Positions 14,440 through 21,070 of a DNA stretch of 36,409 bases are shown here, one piece after another. The position numbers and the translations under genes are program-made. Numbering within the stretch: position 1 is the first letter of the stretch; every line of letters begins with the position of its first letter. Source of the stretch: an uncultured Bacteroidales bacterium. GTDB lineage: Bacteria > Bacteroidota > Bacteroidia > Bacteroidales > Tenuifilaceae. Below the pieces are notes generated by a model. The model was not told where the DNA came from and did not search any database. It saw only the letters and a program-made list of their open reading frames with translations. The stretch spans positions 1 through 36,409 of the forward strand of contig CALGIR010000188.1 of NCBI GenBank assembly GCA_937915475.1, written 5' to 3'.

Positions 14440-16494
14440 ATGAAATACATTAAAAGAAACGATAAGACTTTTGGTATTAAACAAACCCCAAAGAATACAC
14501 TTGAAAAATGGTTTTATCTTATGGTTTTGGGACGAGTTCTCGATGAGAAAGCACCAAATTATTTAAAGCAGGCAATAGGGTGGAGTTATCATGCACCATA
14601 CGCAGGGCATGATGGAATACAGCTTGCGATTGGACAAGTTTTTGATAAAGAAACAGACCACCTTTTTCCCTACTACCGTGATATGCTTACAGTTATTTCG
14701 GCAGGTATGACAGCCGAAGAGATTATACTAAACGGAATTTCAAAGGATACCGATCCATCCAGTGGAGGAAGGCACATGAGCAATCATTTTGCTAAAGCAG
14801 AACTTAATATCCATAATACATCAAGTAGTACGGGTAATCATACCCAGCAAGCATCGGGGGTTGGTCGTGCATTTAAAAGATATAATCACAAGGGAGTGGT
14901 TATTAGTTCTCAGGGAGAATCTTCCGTCTCGGAAGGATATGTTTATGAGGCAATTAATGGTGCCTCAAACGAAGAGTTGCCAGTAATCTTTGTTATTCAG
15001 GATAACGGCTACGGAATATCAGTACCCAAAGAGGATCAAACAGCTAACCGAAAAGTTGCTAATAACTTTAGTGGTTTCAAAAATCTGAAAATTTTCCATT
15101 GTAACGGGAAAGATGTATTCGATTCTATGAACACCATGCACGATGCCAAGCAGTGGGCAATTGAGAATCAGATGCCGGCTATTGTACAGGCAAACTGTGT
15201 TAGAATTCACTCACACTCAAATTCAGATAGGCACGATCTTTATAGGGATAAGGGTGAAATGGAGTATGTTCAGAATGCCGACCCGCTTGCCAAGTTTAAA
15301 CGTATGCTTTTGCGGTACAAAAGGCTCAGCGAAGCAGAAATGGCAAGTATCGAAGAACGAGTGGAACAAGAAGTAAAGGCGGCACATAGAGCAGCATTGG
15401 CGGCTCCTGATCCAAGCCCAGAGTCTATCCATAGGTTTGTATTCCCCGAGGAGCATAAGCCCCTAAAATACCCTACAGGAGAGCATAGTTTTGAAGGAGA
15501 TAAGCGAAAACTAATCGAAGCCATAAATCTTACCCTGAAGGAAGAATTCAGACACAATCCCGATACATTTATCTGGGGACAGGATATGGCCAATAAGGAT
15601 AAAGGTGGGATATTCAATGTTTCCAAGGGCATGCAGCAAGAGTTTGGTAAGGATAGGGTTTTTAATGGTCCAATTGCTGAAGATTATATACTTGGTACTG
15701 CAAACGGAATGAGCCGCTTTTCCGATAAAATTCGAGTTGTTATTGAAGGAGCAGAGTTTGCCGATTATTTCTGGCCAGCCATGGAGCAGTATGTGGATTC
15801 TGCACACGATTATTGGCGATCAAATGGAAAGTTTGCTCCCAACATGACAATCCGACTTGCGAGTGGTGGGTATATTGGAGGAGGGATATATCATTCGCAA
15901 ACCATTGAAGGTGCGTTAGCAAGCATTCCAGGTGTTCGCATTGTTTACCCATCGTTTGCCGATGATGCTGCTGGTTTGCTTCGAACCAGCATGCGTTCAA
16001 AGGGGATGACACTCTTTCTTGAGCCAAAAGCACTCTATAATTCTAACAAAGCAGCAACCCCAATACCCGATGACTTTGAGGTACCCTTTGGTAAGGCAAG
16101 AATACGGAGAAAGGGTGAACATCTAACCATGATTACCTTTGGTAATACAACGCACATGTGCTTAGAGGCTGCTGATAAATTAGAGAAAGAACATGGAGTT
16201 TTAGCTGAAGTGGTTGATATTCGTTCAATTATACCGCTCGATAAAGAAGCAATTTTAGAATCTGTTAAAAAAACAAGCAAAGCGCTTGTAGTTCATGAAG
16301 ACAAAATTTTTGGTGGTTTTGGTGGCGAAATAGCCTCAATTATTGGCGAAGAGGCATTTGAGTATCTTGATGGGCCTGTGAAAAGGGTTGGAGCTACGTT
16401 CACCCCAGTTGGGTTTAATCCGATACTAGAAGCAGCGATCTTGCCCAATAGTGATAAGATATTTAAAGCAGGACTTGACTTATCTAAATATTAA
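14440..16494 (+). CDS. 2-oxoacid dehydrogenase E1, fused alpha and beta subunits
   Basis: The 684-residue protein joins an E1-alpha domain (about 1-330) and an E1-beta domain (about 350-684) in one chain, a fusion common in Bacteroidota. The alpha part shows HDGIQLAIGQ, the thiamine diphosphate region around SQGESSVSEGYVYEAINGAS, and LPVIFVIQDNGYGISVP. A HSHSNSDRHDLYR loop is the counterpart of the phosphorylation-loop region. The beta part has NGPIAEDYILGTANGMS and the C-terminal EDKIFGGFGGEIASII. With E2 it oxidatively decarboxylates a 2-oxoacid, most likely a branched-chain one given the fused architecture. I chose ATG 14440; an in-frame TTG lies two codons earlier. A flavodoxin gene follows after nine bases. 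Confidence 0.92.
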   Translation: MKYIKRNDKTFGIKQTPKNTLEKWFYLMVLGRVLDEKAPNYLKQAIGWSYHAPYAGHDGIQLAIGQVFDKETDHLFPYYRDMLTVISAGMTAEEIILNGISKDTDPSSGGRHMSNHFAKAELNIHNTSSSTGNHTQQASGVGRAFKRYNHKGVVISSQGESSVSEGYVYEAINGASNEELPVIFVIQDNGYGISVPKEDQTANRKVANNFSGFKNLKIFHCNGKDVFDSMNTMHDAKQWAIENQMPAIVQANCVRIHSHSNSDRHDLYRDKGEMEYVQNADPLAKFKRMLLRYKRLSEAEMASIEERVEQEVKAAHRAALAAPDPSPESIHRFVFPEEHKPLKYPTGEHSFEGDKRKLIEAINLTLKEEFRHNPDTFIWGQDMANKDKGGIFNVSKGMQQEFGKDRVFNGPIAEDYILGTANGMSRFSDKIRVVIEGAEFADYFWPAMEQYVDSAHDYWRSNGKFAPNMTIRLASGGYIGGGIYHSQTIEGALASIPGVRIVYPSFADDAAGLLRTSMRSKGMTLFLEPKALYNSNKAATPIPDDFEVPFGKARIRRKGEHLTMITFGNTTHMCLEAADKLEKEHGVLAEVVDIRSIIPLDKEAILESVKKTSKALVVHEDKIFGGFGGEIASIIGEEAFEYLDGPVKRVGATFTPVGFNPILEAAILPNSDKIFKAGLDLSKY

Positions 16495-16503
16495 TTAATA
16501 AAG

Positions 16504-17010
16504 ATGAAAGCGACAATTATGTATAGCCATAAGGCGATAAAAACAACTAAGGCCGCAAATTTGATAAAGAAGGCCATGGGGTTAAAGTCATTAAAGGATG
16601 TTGACGTTGATGAGATTAGTGTAAAAGCAATGAAGAACAACGACCTATTAATCTTGGGGTCACCCAGCTGGTTCGATGGCGAATTAGCTGGATATTGGGA
16701 TGAATTAGTACCCGAAATTGAGGATACAGATTTCTCGAATACAAAAATTGCAATATTTGGGAATGGTAATCAAAAAGGTTATCCCGAAAATTTTGGGGAC
16801 GCAGTTGGGCTATTGGCAGAAATATTTGAGAGTAGCGGAGCGACAATAATTGGTAAAACATCGGCCAAGGGGTATACTTTTGAATCATCGAAAGCGCTTG
16901 TAGGTGACGAGTTCACAGGATTAATACTTGATTTTGAAAATCAGCGTGATATGAACGAATCTAGGGTTGACCGTTGGACTAAAGACTTATTGGAGGAGTT
17001 AAAGAAATAG
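16504..17010 (+). CDS. Flavodoxin with an atypical FMN-phosphate loop
   Basis: This 168-residue protein has the flavodoxin layout. A first strand is followed by a phosphate loop, the isoalloxazine-binding loop GSPSWFDGEL near residue 50, and the FGNGNQKGYPENFGDAVG segment of the second flavin loop. Length fits a long-chain flavodoxin. In the first loop the usual S/T-x-T-G-x-T is replaced by H9-K-A-I-K-T14, so the glycine and two hydroxyl residues that hold the FMN phosphate are missing; basic residues are there instead. Flavodoxins carry single electrons between redox enzymes. It starts nine bases after the E1 stop codon and probably shares its transcript. I cannot name its partner; the 2-oxoacid dehydrogenase itself does not need a flavodoxin. 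Confidence 0.87.
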   Translation: MKATIMYSHKAIKTTKAANLIKKAMGLKSLKDVDVDEISVKAMKNNDLLILGSPSWFDGELAGYWDELVPEIEDTDFSNTKIAIFGNGNQKGYPENFGDAVGLLAEIFESSGATIIGKTSAKGYTFESSKALVGDEFTGLILDFENQRDMNESRVDRWTKDLLEELKK

Positions 17011-17077
17011 TATTTGACCCGCGAATACATTTGTTCATGGGTATTCTAATTGGGTTGGTAAAAAAATATAATTCTGG

Positions 17078-17109
17078 TTTGTTAATTCGCATCATTAGTT
17101 GTAAATTTG
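17078..17109 (+). promoter_or_regulatory. Bacteroidota-type promoter of the SiaC operon
   Basis: TTTG at 17078-17081, a 20-base spacer and TAAATTTG at 17102-17109 match the TTTG / TAnnTTTG consensus of the Bacteroidota primary sigma factor exactly. It leaves a leader of about 50 bases before the first siaC-like start. Confidence 0.65.
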
Positions 17110-17164
17110 TTTAGTAAATTATTTATGAGAAAAAAAAATTAATTAATTAACCATAGTACCAATC

Positions 17165-17554
17165 ATGGAGTCATTAAATATTGAAGGATCTCATGAGATC
17201 CCAGAAGTGATTTTTAATCAGGAAATCGGAGTTTTTTCGATTACTGGAAAATCCCTTCCCGAGGATGTTAAGGAGTTTTACACACCATTAATAAAATGGG
17301 TAGAAAAGTATGCGGAATCGCCTAACCCTGAAACCGTGTTAAAGATTAAAATGGACTATTTTAATACTGCATCATCTAAAATGCTGCTCGAGATTTTCGA
17401 AAAGTTTAAAGATATGCTTGATGCTGGGCATAAGGTTTCTATAGATTGGTATTACCAGGAAGACGATGAGGACATGCAGGATGCAGGCGAAGATTATGCA
17501 GATATAGTAGAAGTGCCTTTCAATTTTTTCAAATACCAAACAGTTCCTCAGTAA
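17165..17554 (+). CDS. SiaC-family regulatory phosphoprotein 1 (DUF1987)
   Basis: This 129-residue protein is the first of three tandem SiaC-like paralogues. It shows the family pattern: PEVIFNQEIGVFSITGKSLPEDVKEFY, then FYTPLIKW, then DYFNTASSKMLLEIF, and an acidic YYQEDDEDMQDAGEDY loop. In P. aeruginosa SiaC the site phosphorylated by SiaB is Thr68 in the same YFNT context. Here the threonine of YFNT is also residue 68. A phosphorylatable, anti-anti-sigma-like switch protein is therefore the expected role, controlled by a SiaB kinase (candidate at 4550-5128) and an unseen phosphatase. A consensus promoter lies about 60 bases upstream. What it binds here is unknown; a diguanylate cyclase is the partner in Pseudomonas. 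Confidence 0.87.
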   Translation: MESLNIEGSHEIPEVIFNQEIGVFSITGKSLPEDVKEFYTPLIKWVEKYAESPNPETVLKIKMDYFNTASSKMLLEIFEKFKDMLDAGHKVSIDWYYQEDDEDMQDAGEDYADIVEVPFNFFKYQTVPQ

Positions 17555-17586
17555 GTTCAGCAACATATTTTCTTACAATCGTAAGT

Positions 17587-17976
17587 ATGAAGGTAATTGA
17601 TATTCCTGCAACAGAAATTACACCCAAGATAATTCTTGATAAAGGGAATGGTATTTTTTTAATTCAAGGGAAATGCTTGCCAGAGGATGTTAAAAGTTTA
17701 TATAATCCTGTTATTAAATGGTTTGATGAGTATAGAGAAAAGCCTAACGATTTCACAAATATTGTACTAGATTTCGACTATTTTAATACTGCATCCTCAA
17801 AAATGATAATAATAATCCTCTCAAAACTTCGGGATCTTTATAGGGTAGGTAAACAGGTTGAAGTAACTTGGATGTTTCCAAAGTATGATGCAGAGTTGGC
17901 TGAAGCGGGAGAAGAATTTTCCGATTTACTAAACATCCCATTTAACTTTGTGCCTAAAGTTGAGAAGCCTAAATAA
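17587..17976 (+). CDS. SiaC-family regulatory phosphoprotein 2 (DUF1987)
   Basis: Also 129 residues and clearly a paralogue of the preceding gene: GIFLIQGKCLPEDVKSLYNPVIKWFDEY, DFDYFNTASSKMIIIIL, then a TWMFPKYDAELAEAGEEF loop. The phospho-acceptor position is again Thr68. It differs from copy 1 in the loop after the acceptor helix (WMFPKYDAELAEAG against WYYQEDDEDMQDAG), which is less acidic and could change partner choice. It begins 32 bases after copy 1 and ends 15 bases before copy 3, so the three are almost surely one operon. The role as SiaB substrate is inferred from family knowledge. Confidence 0.87.
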   Translation: MKVIDIPATEITPKIILDKGNGIFLIQGKCLPEDVKSLYNPVIKWFDEYREKPNDFTNIVLDFDYFNTASSKMIIIILSKLRDLYRVGKQVEVTWMFPKYDAELAEAGEEFSDLLNIPFNFVPKVEKPK

Positions 17977-17991
17977 TAATTAAACTAAAAC

Positions 17992-18396
17992 ATGAGGAAA
18001 TTACAGATTAAACCATTTAAAGATTCCCCTGAAATCATATTCGATCCAGATAATAACCTTTTTAAAATTAAAGGAATTTGCCATCCTGAGAATGTAACAA
18101 AGTTTTTTCAGCCTGTTATGGAATGGCTAGATGAGTATAAGCAATTTTTAGAAAAAACTAAGACTACAAAAGATATAAACCTTATTATCTTCTTTCGGTA
18201 TTTCAATTCAGCTACGTATAAGTATTTAATTACCTTACTTCAAAAATTTCATGAATTTACTGATATAGGATGTACGCTTTTTGTTGATTGGCATTATGAA
18301 ACCGAAGATGAGGAGATGAAGGAATCGGGTGAGGAGTTGTTTGAGTTTAGTGGATTAAAAATTCCACATAAGTGTATCGAATCTCCATTTAATTAG
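17992..18396 (+). CDS. SiaC-family regulatory phosphoprotein 3 (DUF1987), divergent acceptor site
   Basis: The third paralogue is 134 residues. It keeps the PEIIFDPDNNLFKIKGICHPENV opening and the FFQPVMEWLDEY helix. It has about five extra residues (FLEKTKTTKD region) before the acceptor strand. The acceptor motif reads FRYFNSATYKYL, so Ser73 replaces the Thr of copies 1 and 2, and the following SSK is changed to TYK. The acidic WHYETEDEEMKESGEE loop is like copy 1. A serine can still be phosphorylated, but turnover could differ, so this copy may be regulated separately. It is the last gene before a bidirectional terminator at 18417-18446. Confidence 0.83.
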   Translation: MRKLQIKPFKDSPEIIFDPDNNLFKIKGICHPENVTKFFQPVMEWLDEYKQFLEKTKTTKDINLIIFFRYFNSATYKYLITLLQKFHEFTDIGCTLFVDWHYETEDEEMKESGEELFEFSGLKIPHKCIESPFN

Positions 18397-18416
18397 TTAG
18401 GAAATATTAATATAAT

Positions 18417-18446
18417 AAAAAAGCAGCCCAATTGGCTGCTTTTTTT
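18417..18446. terminator. Bidirectional terminator between the SiaC operon and the tRNA-Lys genes
   Basis: An AGCAGCC/GGCTGCT stem (18422-18428 with 18434-18440) is flanked by five or more A residues on the left and six or more T residues on the right. It can therefore end transcription from both the SiaC genes (plus) and the tRNAs (minus). Confidence 0.85.
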
Positions 18447-18447
18447 G

Positions 18448-18520
18448 TGATCCAGCTGGGGCTCGAACCCAGGACCCCATCCTTAAAAGGGATGTGCTCT
18501 ACCAGCTGAGCTACTGAATC
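18448..18520 (-). tRNA. tRNA-Lys (anticodon TTT), copy 2 in the transcript
   Basis: A full cloverleaf can be drawn on the minus strand. The acceptor is GATTCAG with CTGGATC (one G-T pair) and discriminator A. The D arm is GCTC...GAGC. The anticodon stem is CATCC/GGATG around loop CTTTTAA (anticodon TTT). The T arm is CTGGG-TTCGAGC-CCCAG. It is 73 bases long and CCA is not encoded. It is identical to the copy 19 bases upstream. UUU-reading tRNA-Lys is a substrate of MnmE, encoded at 2349-3752. Confidence 0.97.
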
Positions 18521-18539
18521 TTCCTTTTTAATTCTTTTG

Positions 18540-18612
18540 TGATCCAGCTGGGGCTCGAACCCAGGACCCCATCCTTAAAAGGGATGTGCTCTACCAGCTG
18601 AGCTACTGAATC
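18540..18612 (-). tRNA. tRNA-Lys (anticodon TTT), copy 1 in the transcript
   Basis: Identical 73-base tRNA-Lys(TTT), offset by 92 bases from the other copy and separated from it by a 19-base T-rich spacer. CCA is not encoded. A consensus promoter lies about 70 bases upstream at 18685-18716 and probably drives both copies. Confidence 0.97.
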
Positions 18613-18918
18613 AAAACTTTTAAAAAAGGCTTTTAACTTCTTCGTGTTTACCTAAAACATCATTTCAAAACCTTAAAAGCCGTGCAAAACTAATGCTTTT
18701 TATCGTTTCATACAAACATCTTCTTAAATTTTTGGCTTTTTTTGCTGATATTATTCTAATGGCATTAATACCTAGGATTTTATAAAGGTGTAAAAAAGAT
18801 CATTCAAATTAAAACAATCAAAAATATCATTCTTGTTGTTACAAAATCAATGGTTATTCGTCATTAATATGTGAACCGCGGTTAGATTAACGTTTTATTA
18901 ATAATAATTGAATGAATT
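18613..18918. other. 306-base intergenic region between tRNA-Lys and the first DUF4252 gene
   Basis: It holds the tRNA promoter on the minus strand. Closer to the DUF4252 gene there is a 10-bp perfect palindrome, AACCGCGGTT, at 18874-18883, 36 bases before the start codon. This could be an operator or restriction-like chance site. I see no coding potential and could not identify a convincing promoter for the DUF4252 gene. Confidence 0.5.
18685..18716 (-). promoter_or_regulatory. Bacteroidota-type promoter of the tandem tRNA-Lys genes
   Basis: On the minus strand, TTTG (18713-18716), a 20-base spacer and TAGTTTTG (18685-18692) match the TTTG / TAnnTTTG consensus exactly. The expected start of transcription is about 65 bases before the first tRNA. 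Confidence 0.6.
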
Positions 18919-19425
18919 ATGAGAACAATAACTTTAGTCATTTCACTATTCCTTGTTACTAATACTTTTGGCCAATCTACCATAGATAAGGCTTTCTCAC
19001 AATACTCTGGGAAAACTGGCTTTACATCAGTCTCAATAACGTCTGAGCTATTTCAGCTGCTATCAATGGTTGATGCTAAGAATGAGGTGTTAAAACAGTT
19101 ATCTGAGAAGATTACATCTTTAAAGATTCTTGTTTCTGACGATAAAGCAGTAGGATTTACCAAGGAAATAAGGAAGCAGATGGTGGATCTAAACTATAAA
19201 ACCATTATGCAGGTTGTTGATGGCGCTCAAAAGGTAGACTTTTTTGTAAAACAGAATGGCGAGATGATAACCGACTTGGTAATGGTGGCTATTGATAGGA
19301 CAGAGGAGATCCTGATTTCACTTTCTGGGAATATTAGCCTACATGAATTATCTAGTCTAGGGAGTTCCTCAGGTAAAATAGGCATGAACCACATTTCGCT
19401 GTTAAAGAGCCTTGAAGAACAATAG
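18919..19425 (+). CDS. DUF4252-domain exported protein (copy a)
   Basis: The 168-residue protein has a Sec signal peptide (MRTITLVISLFLVTNTFGQS) and a DUF4252 domain. Features are an early AFSQYSGKTGFTSVSIT segment, a central KILVSDD strand, and a C-terminal pair of strands VDFFVKQNGEMITDLVMVA and EEILISLSGNISLHELS. It shares this layout and exactly this length with the copy at 21071-21577. DUF4252 proteins are found in Bacteroidota, often next to ECF sigma/anti-sigma pairs; no molecular function is established. It should be periplasmic. A sigma/anti-sigma-like pair lies downstream after a decayed DUF4252 relic. A 16-bp-arm inverted repeat follows its stop codon. Confidence 0.8.
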   Translation: MRTITLVISLFLVTNTFGQSTIDKAFSQYSGKTGFTSVSITSELFQLLSMVDAKNEVLKQLSEKITSLKILVSDDKAVGFTKEIRKQMVDLNYKTIMQVVDGAQKVDFFVKQNGEMITDLVMVAIDRTEEILISLSGNISLHELSSLGSSSGKIGMNHISLLKSLEEQ

Positions 19426-19436
19426 GGTCAACATTT

Positions 19437-19474
19437 GTGCTCTCCTAAAACTCTAGCTAGTTTTAGGAGTGCAC
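19437..19474. repeat. Inverted repeat after the first DUF4252 gene (possible terminator)
   Basis: Arms 19437-19452 and 19459-19474 are complementary over 16 bases with a single T-T mismatch, around a 6-base CTAGCT loop. No T-run follows on either strand, so it may be a terminator without U-tract, an mRNA-stability hairpin, or an operator. Confidence 0.6.
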
Positions 19475-19596
19475 ATTCAAAACACGATGATTACGAGAAG
19501 ATAGTTGCAAATAACAATAGTGATTTGCCTCAGGTTTATACTGCTGCAAGCGTATTCAAGTGATGGTAGTGTTAGCAGCAGACCCATAATGCGTAA

Positions 19597-19884
19597 ACTG
19601 TTAAGGGGCGAGCAGATAAGAGCCATAAAAGTACCAGGTTTTCTAATCCGTTACATAATGCTTCGGGGATATTTGAACGGATTGGCAACAGTCTTAATCT
19701 TTTTGGATATGATGATTTGCTTGAGGTGATTGACTCAGAATTGAAGATTACAGTCAAACAGGGGAGCAGTATTAAAGAGTTGATTTTTATTATAAACGAT
19801 GCAGTATCTGTTATTTGCTTATCGATTAGGGGCAAAATAACGAATGAAGAACTATTGGAAGTTGTTGCTAAATTTGCAGACTAG
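19597..19884 (+). pseudogene. Decayed DUF4252 gene (C-terminal half readable)
   Basis: A reading frame open from just after a stop at 19594-19596 to TAG at 19882-19884 encodes GYDDLLEVIDSELKITVKQG, then SSIKELIFIINDAVSVICLS and IRGKITNEELLEVVAKFAD. This lines up with the C-terminal half of the DUF4252 copies, for example DYKELMVVKEKSEHLTFLVKD, VELLLIAGGDSNVLISIQGK in copy c. No start codon or signal peptide precedes it: upstream the frame is broken by TGA, TAG, TAG and TAA within about 40 bases (19561-19596). It looks like a third DUF4252 paralogue that lost its N-terminal half. It lies just before the sigma factor gene. Confidence 0.65.
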
Positions 19885-19926
19885 GGTTAGGATAGAGGAT
19901 CCAGTATAAATTTGGGTTGTAAGCTA

Positions 19927-20463
19927 ATGGATGAACACTTGTTCAAAGAAAAAATAGTTCCTTTAAGCCCTTTAATGTACGGCATTTGTTACAAACTTTT
20001 GGGAGATGCAGATGAGGCCAAGGATTGTGTGCAGGATGTATTTTATAAACTCTGGGTTAATCGTAAGGGTTTATTTACCATTAGAAGCATTGAGGCATAT
20101 GCAAGGACCATTACGCGCAACGAATGCATAGATAGGCTTAGATTACGAAAGGATACACTGCCAATTGAGCAAAGCGAAGCTCAAAGCGTAGTGGAAAGTG
20201 GAACCATTAACGATGATTCTGTTGAGAATAGGTTAGGGTTGGTAAGAGAAGCCTTAGCCTCATTAAGCGAAACGCAACAAAAGATATTTACCATGAGGGA
20301 TATTGAGCAAATGGATTTTAAGGATATTGCACTCGAACTTAACTTGACACCCGAAAATGTTAGGGTAACCCTATCGAGAGCACGAAAGAGCATTAGGGAG
20401 TATGTTGTAGCCAAAGAAAAAAAGAGAGTTAAAACTCATTATATTTATGAATCAAAAAATTAA
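19927..20463 (+). CDS. ECF-type RNA polymerase sigma factor
   Basis: This 178-residue sigma-70 family protein has region 2 (LMYGICYKLLGDADEAKDCVQDVFYKLWVN, then SIEAYARTITRNECIDRLR) and region 4 (SETQQKIFTMRDIEQMDFKDIALELNLTPENVRVTLSRARKSIREYV). A short linker joins them, and there are no regions 1 or 3. I chose ATG at 19927; an in-frame TTG lies five codons upstream. Its 3' end overlaps the next gene by 17 bases, which implies translational coupling with the putative anti-sigma factor. DUF4252 genes on both sides are likely targets or envelope partners. The stimulus is unknown. Confidence 0.92.
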   Translation: MDEHLFKEKIVPLSPLMYGICYKLLGDADEAKDCVQDVFYKLWVNRKGLFTIRSIEAYARTITRNECIDRLRLRKDTLPIEQSEAQSVVESGTINDDSVENRLGLVREALASLSETQQKIFTMRDIEQMDFKDIALELNLTPENVRVTLSRARKSIREYVVAKEKKRVKTHYIYESKN

Positions 20464-21058
20464 ATTTCTGCTTGAGAATTACTATAACGGCGAAACCTCT
20501 ATTGAAGAAGAGGCTTTGCTTAGAAATTTTTTTACAGAGCAAGAGGTTCCAAAGGCTCTAGTCCCTGACAGGGATATGTTTCTTATGACATTAGAACAGC
20601 CTAACGTTGATGATGAAGTCATTATAAAGGATATCCTATCTGAAACCCATAAGTGGCAGCAAATCGAAGCAAATCGGAGAAAGATTAAAGGCTACAGGGG
20701 TGCAATCTTATCTTCAGCTGCTACAATTGCTTTAGCAATAGGTTTTACACTTTTCTTTACAACTAACAGTAACACAAAATCGCTTGTTGACACCTTCGAT
20801 GACCCCAAAATGGCTTTACTAGAAACTCAGAGAGTGCTAGTATTGGTAGGCTCAAAAATTAGCCAAGTTTCAGATGGGTTAGAACCCCTGGACCACCTGC
20901 AAATTCCGCTAAACTCCTTCAAAACCTTCGATAGGTTTTCAAAAGGCATCTCTTACCTTAATATGGTCGAGGAGATAAAGAGGCCTGAGTATATTATTGG
21001 CGACATATTTAGTACCGAAGGCAAGAGTAAAAACAATCAATTATCAAAAGATAACTAA
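20447..21058 (+). CDS. Putative membrane anti-sigma factor of the ECF sigma gene
   Basis: The 203-residue protein opens with KIKFLLENYYNGETSIEEEALLRNFF, a short helical N-terminus common in Bacteroidota sigma-associated proteins. A single transmembrane segment lies at about residues 84-106 (YRGAILSSAATIALAIGFTLFF). About 95 residues follow, presumably in the periplasm. That layout and the 17-base overlap with the sigma gene make an anti-sigma role likely. I do not see a classic zinc-binding anti-sigma HXXXCXXC motif, so the family is uncertain. The C-terminal part has no recognisable fold. It ends 12 bases before the DUF4252 copy c start. Confidence 0.7.
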   Translation: MNQKIKFLLENYYNGETSIEEEALLRNFFTEQEVPKALVPDRDMFLMTLEQPNVDDEVIIKDILSETHKWQQIEANRRKIKGYRGAILSSAATIALAIGFTLFFTTNSNTKSLVDTFDDPKMALLETQRVLVLVGSKISQVSDGLEPLDHLQIPLNSFKTFDRFSKGISYLNMVEEIKRPEYIIGDIFSTEGKSKNNQLSKDN

Positions 21059-21070
21059 ACAACTAATAAT

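Noticed and set aside
18448..18612. tRNA-Lys direct repeat as an integrative-element attachment duplication
   Set aside because: The repeat unit is a complete tRNA with only 19 bases between copies; there is no integrase and no inserted cargo.
18874..18883. AACCGCGGTT palindrome upstream of DUF4252 as an operator
   Set aside because: A single 10-bp palindrome is too weak alone; it is noted in the spacer entry only.
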